From: JAGLSB01 sp023135955
Lineage (GTDB): Bacteria; Bacteroidota; Bacteroidia; Bacteroidales; GCA-2748055
DNA length: 15,495 nucleotides
Reading direction: 5' to 3'
NCBI GenBank assembly: GCA_030673645.1
Contig: DAOVIO010000092.1
Coordinates: 1-15,495 of the forward strand
Shown: positions 1 through 7,401 of the stretch, one piece after another
Layout: each line of letters begins with the position of its first letter
Position numbering within the stretch: the first letter of the stretch is position 1
Notes under the pieces: model-generated
What the model was told of the DNA's origin: nothing
The model's input: only the letters and a program-made list of their open reading frames with translations
Databases searched by the model: none
Made by a program: the position numbers and the translations under genes

Positions 1-897
1 CACAGAACCCCGACCGGATTTGATAAAAGGGTCATCAACGATATTCAGTCCTTTTGCGGCGATCTGCTTACTCAGTTGATCAATCAGATAGGAATTTTTT
101 TGCTGAATAGATCTTCCATTCAAAGCAGAAATCATGGGACCCAATAAAGGTGATGAGCCATACGCAATTGATCTGTTTTCAACTATCATAGGCATCTTCC
201 CAGAATCAATTTTCCTCTGACCAAGTTTCTTCAGCGCCCTTTCCAGGGCCTGCTTACCAATATTATCTCGATTAAGCTGGTTATAGAATATGGATGACTC
301 GGACCAGGAAGATTGAGGACGTGCATCACCACTCTTAACAGATACAGATGCGGCTAATCTATAATAGGTATTATTTCGATCCCCTTCAAAACCATTGCTG
401 GATACCATTATCACTTCACTTAGGCTATCATAGTAATCTGTTGATACAGAAATAATTCTGTCATCAGTACCCAGTACTTCCTTTTCAATGTTAAAGGCAT
501 GTTTTATCTTTTCCTGAGGATCCACGCTATTAAATGACTTATCAAAAGTCTCCAGATCTACTCCACCTCCTTTGTAATACAGATCTGGATCAGGCAGCTT
601 CCTGAATTCATCTTCTGCCAGGAACTTTGTCCCTGTCACTGCCTCCTTTATAAACCGGGCAAGCTCTTCCTTATTATTCAACCTGTTGGTTGTGTGACTT
701 GAATACTTATTGTCGACATAAAGACTTATACTCAAGCTGTTACGATTTGCCTGTTTCAACTTTTCAATCTTCTCCTCTCTTACGGCAATAGAACTGCTTT
801 TATTCTCATAAATAAAAACGCTTGCATGTTGAGCTCCACTTTTAAGGGCATTCTCTATGGCCCATTTTGCTATATTATATTTTTCTTTCTTATTCAT
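1..897 (-). CDS. TldE/PmbA-like metalloprotease partner, 3' part missing (partial)
   Basis: The reading frame starts with ATG at 897-895 and stays open to the window edge, giving the first 299 residues. It begins MNKKEKYNIAKWAIENALKS, followed by a VFIYENKSSSIAVREEKIEK stretch typical of the PmbA/TldD N-terminal domain. In this family TldE (PmbA) pairs with TldD to form a hollow heterodimeric protease that degrades unfolded or leader peptides; TldE itself lacks the HExxH zinc site. I see no HExxH in the visible part, which fits TldE. It follows tldD on the same strand after 77 bases, so the two are probably co-transcribed. There is no visible signal peptide, unlike the tldD product. The C-terminal half lies outside the window. 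The family call is fairly secure; TldE rather than a second TldD is inferred from context and the missing zinc motif. Confidence 0.8.
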   Translation of the reverse strand, partial: MNKKEKYNIAKWAIENALKSGAQHASVFIYENKSSSIAVREEKIEKLKQANRNSLSISLYVDNKYSSHTTNRLNNKEELARFIKEAVTGTKFLAEDEFRKLPDPDLYYKGGGVDLETFDKSFNSVDPQEKIKHAFNIEKEVLGTDDRIISVSTDYYDSLSEVIMVSSNGFEGDRNNTYYRLAASVSVKSGDARPQSSWSESSIFYNQLNRDNIGKQALERALKKLGQRKIDSGKMPMIVENRSIAYGSSPLLGPMISALNGRSIQQKNSYLIDQLSKQIAAKGLNIVDDPFIKSGRGSV

Positions 898-974
898 ACT
901 TTTAAATTTATTCTGGTTGCCGTATGAAACTTTAATAAATTTTCAATTTAATACCTTGAACTATATATATTGGA

Positions 975-2501
975 TTAAGTATTTGTACCCCCAACGGTTA
1001 ATTTCTTTACAAGTACACTTGGCATCCCCAGTGAAACAGGAACTGATTGCCCATCTTTCCCACAATTCCACGAACTATAATCGGCCTTGTAATCATCAGC
1101 AACCATATTAATATCAGCTAATGCTTGCGGACCGTTTCCAATTATATTTATATCCTTAATAGGCTTTGTTAATTTCCCATTCTCAATAATATATCCTGAA
1201 TTTACAAAAAAGGTAAAATCTCCTGCTCCTATATTTACCTCTCCATTGCTGAATAGATCGACATACACACCATAATCTACGCTGGCTATAATTTCCTCTT
1301 TTGAATGAGGTCCATTTTCCATGTATGTTGAACGCATTCTGGGTAATGGCGAATGTCTGAACGACTGCCTGCGCCCACTACCTGTAGGTTCAACATTGTA
1401 ATAATTTGCACTAATTCGATCATGAATGTAGCTGTCTAATACTCCATCCTTAACTAAATGAATCTTCTTCACCTCATTCCCCTCATCATCGATGTTAATG
1501 GATCCCCTGTTGTTTGAAAGAGTACCATCTTCAATGATATTAACAAAATCTGCTGCGATACCCTTACCCATCTTATCACTAAAGATGGAAGTTTTCTTCC
1601 TGTTAAAATCGGCCTCAAAAGCGTGGCCAATAGCCTCATGAAGCAGGATTCCTGAACCGCCAGCACCAAGAACTACGGGCATCTCCCCTGCTTTTGGCTT
1701 ACCTGCTTCAAACATAATATTTGCCCGCGTTATAAATTCTGTTGCCATCTCCTCTACAAGATCATCGGAGAGCCATTCAAATCCTTTACGAAAAGATCTT
1801 GAGGACGAAGCCCGCTCCATCTGTCCATTCATTTCCATTATGCCATATAAGCCGAAAACAACTAATGGTCTGTAGTCGTAGGTAAGTCTCCCTTCAGAAT
1901 TAAAAAACAAAATATAAGCAGTTTCATCATTTAATGAAGCCATCACTTTCGATACTTTTTTGTCCAGTTCGAAGACCTTATCATTTATCTTCTGTAAATA
2001 AGGAAGCTTATCCTCAACTGAAATATGCTCCCACTTCTTACTTATTTTGTAATAGTCAGCAGGAATCTTCTCTTCCATCTGACGCTGATCAAATGTTTGA
2101 GGATTACTGGCAATATTGGCAGCCGTTTTTGCGACTTGCAGCATTTCTTCAAGGCTTACAGATTCTGAATAAGCAAATCCGGACTGATCACCTTTTAGCA
2201 CACGAACTCCTACACCATAATCCACATTTGAATAAGCCTGGTTTACTTTCCCGTCTTCTAAAGATAGAGTATTGGAAATTTTATGTTCAAAGAAAAGATC
2301 CGCATAATCTCCTCCCTTCGACATTGCTTCTGAAATAACCTTCTGCAACATTTCAGTAGTGACTGAAAAATGATCTAGGTAACTTTGCATATTTTCTGAT
2401 AAAGTTTTACTCTCACATGAATGGAGAAATGGAGGAAGTACCATGGTCCCAGCTAATGCGGTACCTCCTGTATTAATGAAATTACGTCTGTTTAGCTTCA
2501 T
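975..2501 (-). CDS. tldD: TldD-like zinc metalloprotease with Tat-type lipoprotein signal
   Basis: 508 residues, close to the usual TldD length (about 480) plus a leader. The N-terminus carries a twin-arginine motif (NRRNFI, R5-R6), a hydrophobic stretch and a lipobox-like LHSC with Cys29, suggesting Tat export and lipid anchoring. The catalytic zinc motif HEAIGH is at about 288-293, and the C-terminal CGKDGQ segment supplies the conserved third-ligand cysteine at about 480. The family cleaves peptides inside a closed chamber formed with TldE, which follows downstream here. tatA, a subunit of the Tat translocase, lies upstream across a 343-base gap. A TAnnTTTG element at 2604-2611 could be its promoter. 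The ATG at 2501 is chosen because the signal peptide begins directly there. Its substrate in Bacteroidota is not evident from sequence. Confidence 0.9.
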   Translation of the reverse strand: MKLNRRNFINTGGTALAGTMVLPPFLHSCESKTLSENMQSYLDHFSVTTEMLQKVISEAMSKGGDYADLFFEHKISNTLSLEDGKVNQAYSNVDYGVGVRVLKGDQSGFAYSESVSLEEMLQVAKTAANIASNPQTFDQRQMEEKIPADYYKISKKWEHISVEDKLPYLQKINDKVFELDKKVSKVMASLNDETAYILFFNSEGRLTYDYRPLVVFGLYGIMEMNGQMERASSSRSFRKGFEWLSDDLVEEMATEFITRANIMFEAGKPKAGEMPVVLGAGGSGILLHEAIGHAFEADFNRKKTSIFSDKMGKGIAADFVNIIEDGTLSNNRGSINIDDEGNEVKKIHLVKDGVLDSYIHDRISANYYNVEPTGSGRRQSFRHSPLPRMRSTYMENGPHSKEEIIASVDYGVYVDLFSNGEVNIGAGDFTFFVNSGYIIENGKLTKPIKDINIIGNGPQALADINMVADDYKADYSSWNCGKDGQSVPVSLGMPSVLVKKLTVGGTNT

Positions 2502-2603
2502 TGTTAGTTTTATTTGAAGATCAATTTATTGATAGCAAATATTCTAATTAATGATAAAGTTTTCCAATTAGACAACGAAAATTACAAAATAATAAATCAA
2601 ATT

Positions 2604-2611
2604 CAAATCTA
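2604..2611 (-). promoter_or_regulatory. Candidate -7 promoter element for tldD-tldE
   Basis: On the minus strand this reads TAGATTTG, an exact match to the Bacteroidota TAnnTTTG element. It would give a leader of about 95 bases before the tldD ATG. No good TTTG partner is seen 19-20 bases upstream, so this is a motif match only. Confidence 0.3.
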
Positions 2612-2687
2612 CAAAACGTGACTTATAACAGGATTATAAACTTTGATGGCATACAAAAATAAAATAAATCTGCTTTCAGACTTTTTC

Positions 2688-2695
2688 TATCTTTA
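2688..2695 (+). promoter_or_regulatory. Weak -7 promoter element for the candidate small RNA
   Basis: TATCTTTA matches seven of eight positions of TAnnTTTG if the final A is allowed for G. It lies a few bases before the 5' arm of the closing stem at 2699. No TTTG box is seen at the right distance upstream, so support is weak and rests mainly on position. Confidence 0.25.
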
Positions 2696-2698
2696 TAA

Positions 2699-2833
2699 TT
2701 ATGGGATCCCTATAGCTAGAGGAATGTGCTTACCTCAGCCTAGAACGGATAATAGCCCGCAGTGAAACATTACTCCTTGAAAACTACCCATAAATAAAAA
2801 AAGGCAGCCAATAACTGACTGCCTTTATTATTT
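2699..2833 (+). ncRNA. Candidate structured small RNA (possibly 6S-like)
   Basis: This gap holds no credible gene but shows nested pairing. TTATGGG (2699-2705) pairs with CCCATAA (2787-2793) as a 7-bp closing stem. Inside it, GAGG (2719-2722) pairs with CCTT (2775-2778, one G-U), and AATGT (2723-2727) pairs with ACATT (2767-2771), leaving a large central unpaired or weakly paired region. A hairpin terminator (2800-2826) follows 6 bases after the closing stem. A closed, rod-like fold with a central bubble is the general plan of 6S RNA, and Bacteroidales are known to carry short 6S-like RNAs (Bacteroidales-1 motif). I cannot confirm a match to that family. The closing stem is symmetric, so the strand is inferred from the terminator and the weak promoter motif. 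Confidence 0.45.
2791..2833. terminator. Bidirectional intrinsic terminator shared by tatA and the candidate RNA
   Basis: An 8-bp stem AAAGGCAG (2800-2807) / CTGCCTTT (2819-2826) encloses an 11-base loop. On the minus strand it is followed by a strong T-run (complement of 2791-2801), 19 bases after the tatA stop. On the plus strand the tail is TTTATTATTTT, weaker but usable. Confidence 0.75.
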
Positions 2834-2844
2834 TAATAAACTTT

Positions 2845-3039
2845 TTATTCTTTTTCAGAATCTGTTTCTTCTTCAGCAGCTTCATCCTTAGTAGCTTTCT
2901 TAAATTCTTTCATTCCCTGGCCTATGCCTTTCATTAGTTCCGGAATTTTTTTGCCGCCAAAAAGTAGAACGACAACTATTACAATAATAGCAATTTGTCC
3001 GGGACCAATCATTCCAAGTATTACAAAAAGAGTATTCAT
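2845..3039 (-). CDS. tatA: Sec-independent (Tat) translocase subunit TatA/E
   Basis: 64 residues, normal for a short TatA/E. It has one N-terminal membrane helix (about residues 8-27), then the conserved FGGKKIPEL hinge, an amphipathic helix (about 35-50) and an acidic/basic tail. TatA oligomerises to form the passage for folded proteins bearing twin-arginine signals, together with TatC (not in the window). It lies 71 bases downstream of rseP on the same strand, so it may be the last gene of the long operon or have its own promoter in that gap. The gene ends at a clear terminator. The TldD-like protein encoded beyond the terminator has a twin-arginine signal and is a plausible client. Confidence 0.92.
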   Translation of the reverse strand: MNTLFVILGMIGPGQIAIIVIVVVLLFGGKKIPELMKGIGQGMKEFKKATKDEAAEEETDSEKE

Positions 3040-3110
3040 TTTCTTTATTTTAGAGTATTATTATTTTACAAAGTTAGAAAAATAATTAATACCAAAGTAA
3101 CATAATTTTT

Positions 3111-4436
3111 CTATTTAAAAAGGTTAACTATATCGTTGCCATTTGCATAAACCAATAAGCTAAGCAGCAATACCATACCTGCAACTTGAGCATATTCAAG
3201 AAACTTATCTCCTGGTTTACGTCCTGAAACAATTTCGTATAATAGAAAAGCAACATGGCCGCCATCCAAAGCAGGTATGGGTAAAAGATTCATAATTGCT
3301 AATATGATGGAAAGAAATGCTGTCATATTCCAAAAGATTTGCCAGTCCCATACGCCCGGGAAAATGCTCCCTATTTTAATGAATCCACCAATTTCTTCAT
3401 ATGCTTTAGTTTCAGGCTTAAATAGCAGCTTAAGCTGTTTCAGGTAGCTCGACACCATTCTTGACCCCTTAGAGATTCCGGCAGGAATAGACTCTACAAT
3501 GGTATATCTTTTTTCTTCAAGTACGAAAAAACGACTCAAATCAAGATCGGCTTTCACGCCAATTGTACTGGTACTTGAAACTAAAAGATTTAAATCAATT
3601 GTATCTGTATCATTTCGTAGCACCTTAACTGGAATTACTTCATCTTCATAATTTGCAATCTCAGATCTAAATTCATCAAAAAATTCGGTTTGGACTCCGT
3701 AAATACCAATTACCCTATCATTTCTTCTCAATCCAGATTGGTATGCCAGGGAATCTTTATCGGTGAACTCATCTATATAAAAAGGCATTCTTGGAATAAT
3801 TGGTAATTCTGATTTTAATAGGCTTGCAACGGTATTTTTAGGTAATTCCAATTCCATTTCCCTGCCATTTCGTTCTATCTGCAGGGTTTTTGCGTCATTT
3901 ACAACAATATCATGGACTATTGCGAGATAATTTTCAACTTCATTTCCATCTATTCCAGTAATTTTATCTCCATTTCTTAGACCAAGGTTCATTCCAGTTG
4001 AATCAACCATAACACCGTAGGTCATATTTTTAACAGGTAAATAGGTTTCTCCCCAGGAATAGAGTACACCGACGTAGATGATTAGGGCAAAGATAAAATT
4101 GACCAGAACTCCTCCCAACATTATTAGAAGCCTTTGCCAGCTTGGCTTAGATCTGAATTCATAGGGCTGTGCAGGTTGCGTTAATTGCTCCTTATCCATC
4201 GATTCATCAATCATTCCGGATATTTTAACATATCCTCCTAAGGGTAACCAGCCGATGCCATATTCAGTTTCTCCTATTTGTTTTTTAAAAAGAGCGAACC
4301 AGGGATTAAAGAAAAGATAAAATTTTTCGACCCGTGTTTTGAATAATTTTGCAAAGGCAAAATGACCCATCTCATGTAGTATTATTAATATTGACAAGCT
4401 TAAAAAAAACTGTGCCGCTTTTACAAGAATTTCCAT
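3111..4436 (-). CDS. rseP: RseP-type site-2 membrane metalloprotease
   Basis: 441 residues, the usual length for RseP. The zinc motif HEMGH sits in the first membrane helix (residues 21-25), and the second active-site motif NLLPIPALDGGH is near the C-terminus (Asp391). Between them are a second membrane helix (about 104-126) and a periplasmic part consistent with tandem PDZ domains (roughly 130-330). A further C-terminal helix follows the LDG motif. RseP cleaves membrane-embedded anti-sigma factors and signal-peptide remnants, linking envelope stress to transcription. The start lies 2 bases past the end of dxr, a gene order (dxr then rseP) shared by many bacteria. Translation is probably coupled to dxr. 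Identification is secure; the local substrate is unknown. Confidence 0.95.
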   Translation of the reverse strand: MEILVKAAQFFLSLSILIILHEMGHFAFAKLFKTRVEKFYLFFNPWFALFKKQIGETEYGIGWLPLGGYVKISGMIDESMDKEQLTQPAQPYEFRSKPSWQRLLIMLGGVLVNFIFALIIYVGVLYSWGETYLPVKNMTYGVMVDSTGMNLGLRNGDKITGIDGNEVENYLAIVHDIVVNDAKTLQIERNGREMELELPKNTVASLLKSELPIIPRMPFYIDEFTDKDSLAYQSGLRRNDRVIGIYGVQTEFFDEFRSEIANYEDEVIPVKVLRNDTDTIDLNLLVSSTSTIGVKADLDLSRFFVLEEKRYTIVESIPAGISKGSRMVSSYLKQLKLLFKPETKAYEEIGGFIKIGSIFPGVWDWQIFWNMTAFLSIILAIMNLLPIPALDGGHVAFLLYEIVSGRKPGDKFLEYAQVAGMVLLLSLLVYANGNDIVNLFK

Positions 4437-4438
4437 AA

Positions 4439-5590
4439 TTAACTAATTAAACTTTTTGCAATTATTCTGGCCTCAGAATCCGACTGTCGTAAATCATCAT
4501 AAGTCGGTTCAGACAGAAAAGTTGACTTAACTAAAACATTTTCTATTATTTCAGGCATTTGAAGGAAGCCTGTTTTCCCTTTTAAAAACGCTTCCACCAC
4601 GACCTCATTTGCAGCATTCATTATGCAAGCCCAATTTCCACCTTTTTTCATTACCTCAAAAGAGATTGCAAGGTTACGAAATATTTTTGGATCGGGAGCC
4701 TCAAAACTTAAATTTGAATATTTGGTAAAATCTAAGCGTGGTAAACTAGACGGCAGACGTTCAGGAAATGATAATGCATAGTGTATGGGCATATGCATAT
4801 CTGGCTCTCCCATCTGTGCTTTTACCGACCCATCTTTAAACTGTACCATAGAATGAATTACCGACTGAGGATGTATAATTATTTCTATTTCTTCAGGCTC
4901 TACTCCAAACAACCATTTTGCTTCAATGGCTTCTAGTCCTTTATTCATTAGTGTTGCAGAGTCGATTGTAATTTTATTTCCCATACACCAGTTCGGATGA
5001 TTCAATGCTTGTTCAGGACCAACATCTTTAAGGAAATCTATAGATTTGCCTCTGAAAGGTCCTCCAGATGCTGTGAGAATTATTTTTTCTATCCAATCCG
5101 GATTTTCGCCAACCAGGCATTGAAAAATTGCAGAATGTTCAGAATCGACAGGAATTATCTTAACTCTTTTTTCCTGAGTTAATTTATTTATTAGAGATCC
5201 TGCCACCACAAGGGTTTCTTTATTCGCCAAAGCAATATTCTTACCAGCTTCAATAGCTTTTATTGTTGGAAGCAGTCCGGCATAGCCCACCATTGCAGTA
5301 AGAACAATATCGATACTTTCAAGCTGCATTGCATCAACTACAGATTCGATGCCAGCAAAAACCTTTATCGGAAATTTCTGAAGCTGGACCTTAACAAATT
5401 CGTAATTATCCTTATTGGTAACAATTACAATATTTGGTACATATTTGATTGCTTGCTTAACAAGTAATTCCTTATTATTATGCGCGGAAAGAAGTTCTAC
5501 GGTAAATTGTTGAGAATTATCCGCAATCACTTCCAGAGTCTGTGTCCCTATTGAACCAGTTGATCCCAGTATTGCAATTCCTTTTCCCAT
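4439..5590 (-). CDS. dxr: 1-deoxy-D-xylulose 5-phosphate reductoisomerase
   Basis: 383 residues, full length. It converts 1-deoxyxylulose 5-phosphate to methylerythritol 4-phosphate with NADPH, the committed step of the MEP isoprenoid pathway. The NADPH-binding glycine-rich loop GSTGSIG is at residues 9-15. The metal/substrate motif PVDSEHSAIFQC (about 148-159), the SGGPFR loop, HPNWCMGNKITIDSATLMNK and IIHPQSVIHSMV all match the family, including the acidic and histidine residues that bind Mn/Mg and substrate. It sits 8 bases after the M23 peptidase gene and 2 bases before rseP, clearly in one operon. Nothing unusual is seen. Confidence 0.96.
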   Translation of the reverse strand: MGKGIAILGSTGSIGTQTLEVIADNSQQFTVELLSAHNNKELLVKQAIKYVPNIVIVTNKDNYEFVKVQLQKFPIKVFAGIESVVDAMQLESIDIVLTAMVGYAGLLPTIKAIEAGKNIALANKETLVVAGSLINKLTQEKRVKIIPVDSEHSAIFQCLVGENPDWIEKIILTASGGPFRGKSIDFLKDVGPEQALNHPNWCMGNKITIDSATLMNKGLEAIEAKWLFGVEPEEIEIIIHPQSVIHSMVQFKDGSVKAQMGEPDMHMPIHYALSFPERLPSSLPRLDFTKYSNLSFEAPDPKIFRNLAISFEVMKKGGNWACIMNAANEVVVEAFLKGKTGFLQMPEIIENVLVKSTFLSEPTYDDLRQSDSEARIIAKSLIS

Positions 5591-5598
5591 TTTTCTAT

Positions 5599-6471
5599 CT
5601 AGAATACAATTAATTCTTCAGGATTAAGAGCCACTCCATTCTGCCATATTTCAAAGTGAAGGTGAGGTCCGGTTGTTAGTTCCCCGGAATTGCCAATTAT
5701 GGCAATTGCATCACCAGCTTTAACTCTAATCCCTACTTTTTTAAGCAATTCTGCATTATGCTTATAAACCGAAATAAGATTATTGTCATGTTGAATTTGT
5801 AATACATGACCGGTTTCAAGAGTCCAGCTTGCCATTGTTACAGTTCCATCCAGTGTGGCTTTAACCACTTCATTTGGAGCTGCTACCACATCTGTGCCAA
5901 AATGACTTGCCATGGGATTAAAACTATTTGTAACCATACCTCTCACAGGACTGAAAAAGTGAAGTTTTTCAAGGCTTACATTATTTACAGAATTGATGCT
6001 AACAGGAATACTAAGTTTTTCAGCAAGTTCAAGATCGTGTCTGAGAATAGAATCTGATTTAGACCTTAGTACCGCCAAATTTGCTTCTCCCATTGAGCTG
6101 ATTTTTTCAGTTTGAAAATCTTCCGGTTTATCTCCTCTTATAACCGCGTTTAAATTAGCAAAATATTGATCTCTGTATTTTATTTCCATTTCCAGAGAAT
6201 CGAGTCGGATTTTATTCTGGATGATATTATTTCTCATTTTAACATCAGGATAGCCCGGTATTAGTTCTCTTAGCGGAGTATAAGCAATTGAGGACCAAAA
6301 TACTGCTGTAAGTATAATAATTAACAATCCACTTACAAAAATGAAATTCAGTCGGTTAAGTTTTATACTACCTACTTCCTTAAAAGTACTATCATTTAAT
6401 AAAACCAAACGATACTTGTTTCTCAGTGTTTCAAGAATAGTATTTCTCTCTTTTTTCTTCTCGTCAATCAT
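5599..6471 (-). CDS. M23 (LytM) family peptidase with one membrane anchor
   Basis: 290 residues. A cytoplasmic N-terminus (1-40) is followed by one membrane helix (about 42-62), a probable coiled or helical linker (75-150) and a C-terminal M23 domain (170-290). The zinc ligands appear intact: His190 and Asp194 in HFGTD, and the HLH pair (270-272) in GPHLHFEIW. So this is probably an active endopeptidase acting on peptidoglycan cross-links in the periplasm, rather than a degenerate EnvC/NlpD-type activator. Its gene is 10 bases after the superoxide reductase-like gene and 8 bases before dxr. M23 proteins are common beside envelope genes in Bacteroidota. The exact bond cut cannot be read from the sequence. 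Confidence 0.88.
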   Translation of the reverse strand: MIDEKKKERNTILETLRNKYRLVLLNDSTFKEVGSIKLNRLNFIFVSGLLIIILTAVFWSSIAYTPLRELIPGYPDVKMRNNIIQNKIRLDSLEMEIKYRDQYFANLNAVIRGDKPEDFQTEKISSMGEANLAVLRSKSDSILRHDLELAEKLSIPVSINSVNNVSLEKLHFFSPVRGMVTNSFNPMASHFGTDVVAAPNEVVKATLDGTVTMASWTLETGHVLQIQHDNNLISVYKHNAELLKKVGIRVKAGDAIAIIGNSGELTTGPHLHFEIWQNGVALNPEELIVF

Positions 6472-6481
6472 CAGACTTTAT

Positions 6482-6865
6482 TTAATCTACAACCTTAATT
6501 TCTTGAGATTCGCTTTGCCATAAACCATGATTTGTACATACAGCCATAGCAGCTATATTCATGCTTTGTTTTGGAACAACATAAAAATCAACCTCCACCT
6601 GAGCTGGTTGATTTCCAAACATACCGGGAGTAAAATGTACCTCAGCGAGAAATGTTTCACGATTCCATAGCTGAATATAACTAATATAATGCTCCGGGAT
6701 ATCAGGATGTTCATATTGCTCTCCAATAATCACTTTTACCTTTAATTTTTGATTGCGTTTTGCAGTTTTATTAGTAATAATTCTTGGTGTATGTCGATCG
6801 AAATAGTCTTTTCGGACCTCCTTTTCTTCCTTAGTAATATCGACAGGTGTAAATACTCTGGGCAT
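6482..6865 (-). CDS. Superoxide reductase-like protein (neelaredoxin/desulfoferrodoxin fold)
   Basis: 127 residues, the size of single-iron (neelaredoxin-type) superoxide reductases. The family reduces superoxide to peroxide at a mononuclear iron held by four His and one Cys. All five ligands can be placed: His25 (DRHTPRI), His53 and His59 (YEHPDIPEHYISYIQLW), Cys110 and His113 (CTNHGLWQS). There is no N-terminal CxxC rubredoxin-like site, so it lacks the desulfoferrodoxin centre I. The usual Glu-Lys before the first His (EKH) is Asp-Arg here. No signal peptide is seen, so it should be cytoplasmic. It is the first gene of the closely spaced set leading into the M23 peptidase, dxr and rseP, with a TAnnTTTG element 40 bases upstream. 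It probably protects an anaerobe or microaerophile during oxygen exposure. Confidence 0.87.
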   Translation of the reverse strand: MPRVFTPVDITKEEKEVRKDYFDRHTPRIITNKTAKRNQKLKVKVIIGEQYEHPDIPEHYISYIQLWNRETFLAEVHFTPGMFGNQPAQVEVDFYVVPKQSMNIAAMAVCTNHGLWQSESQEIKVVD

Positions 6866-6904
6866 AATAGTAAATTAATTAACAAGCTTATTTCAATAAT
6901 TTTC

Positions 6905-6912
6905 CAAAAATA
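6905..6912 (-). promoter_or_regulatory. Candidate -7 element for the superoxide reductase-M23-dxr-rseP operon
   Basis: The minus strand reads TATTTTTG, an exact TAnnTTTG match, giving a leader of roughly 35 bases before the ATG at 6865. The nearest upstream TTTG is about 25 bases away, longer than the usual 19-20, so only the -7 box is well supported. Confidence 0.4.
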
Positions 6913-6922
6913 GCTGATTTTT

Positions 6923-6953
6923 TTTGAGAATACTAAACAAAGCAGTACATTTG
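6923..6953 (+). promoter_or_regulatory. Bacteroidota-type promoter for tRNA-fMet
   Basis: TTTG (6923-6926), a 19-base spacer and TACATTTG (6946-6953) match the Bacteroidota housekeeping consensus exactly in both boxes and spacing. Transcription would start near 6957-6960, giving a leader of about 95 bases before the tRNA at 7054. It is back-to-back with the operon promoter at 6905-6912. Confidence 0.75.
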
Positions 6954-7053
6954 CACTCACAATAAAGGAAAATCGTTCTTTTAATATAAAAAATTGAGAA
7001 TTGAGTAATTCCAAATCTTATTGGAGTATTAACTCAATATCTATAAAATATAT

Positions 7054-7113
<60 letters not shown>

Positions 7114-7126
<13 letters not shown>

Positions 7127-7143
7127 CTAAGTAGGACTCCTCA
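7114..7143 (+). repeat. Left direct repeat (attL-like) in tRNA-fMet 3' end
   Basis: CCGGTCCCCGCTACTA (7114-7129) is identical to 10974-10989. After three differing bases, AGGACTCCTCA (7133-7143) is again identical to 10993-11003. The match stops sharply on the 5' side at the T-loop/T-stem border. Confidence 0.82.
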
Positions 7144-7170
7144 TCAGATTTGATGGGGAGTCCTTTTTTT
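7134..7170 (+). terminator. Intrinsic terminator of tRNA-fMet
   Basis: A 13-bp stem GGACTCCTCATCA (7134-7146) / TGATGGGGAGTCC (7151-7163) with one G-U pair and a 4-base loop is followed by seven T (7164-7170). A diverged copy of this terminator lies at 10996-11025. Confidence 0.93.
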
Positions 7171-7228
7171 ATGCGCTTTTTGTGATTGATAATGAGTACC
7201 TTATGAATGTAATTTAGTGGGAACCATA

Positions 7229-7335
7229 GTTAGATATAAACATATAAAGTAGCTCTAAAATTGTTCAGATACATTATCTAATATTCATACATAGTTGATG
7301 TTCAGGCTTGTAGAGGTTAATTACAAGTTAGATAT
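7229..7335 (+). repeat. Two GTTAGATAT copies inside the left island end
   Basis: GTTAGATAT occurs at 7229-7237 and 7327-7335, within the 231-base stretch between the tRNA terminator and the stop of the AlbA_2 gene. A third copy is at 10961-10969. I see no gene or clear promoter in this stretch. The copies may be arm-type recombinase or excisionase sites, but nine bases in AT-rich DNA can recur by chance. Confidence 0.35.
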
Positions 7336-7401
7336 GTGGTTTAGTTACATCCCAGTTACATGTATTGAAAGCATACTTGTATTTTAGGAAAGTCCCATTT
7401 A

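Noticed and set aside
857..1111. 84-residue plus-strand frame with a hydrophobic start
   Set aside because: It overlaps both TldE and TldD coding ends and shows no start signal; the hydrophobicity comes from AT-rich codons.
6742..7014. 90-residue minus-strand frame overlapping the superoxide reductase start
   Set aside because: It runs out of frame through the operon promoter region into the superoxide reductase gene and has no recognisable features.
7130..7401. Remnant of an integrase gene at the left end
   Set aside because: The 231 bases after the terminator are AT-rich with stops in all frames and show no recombinase motifs.
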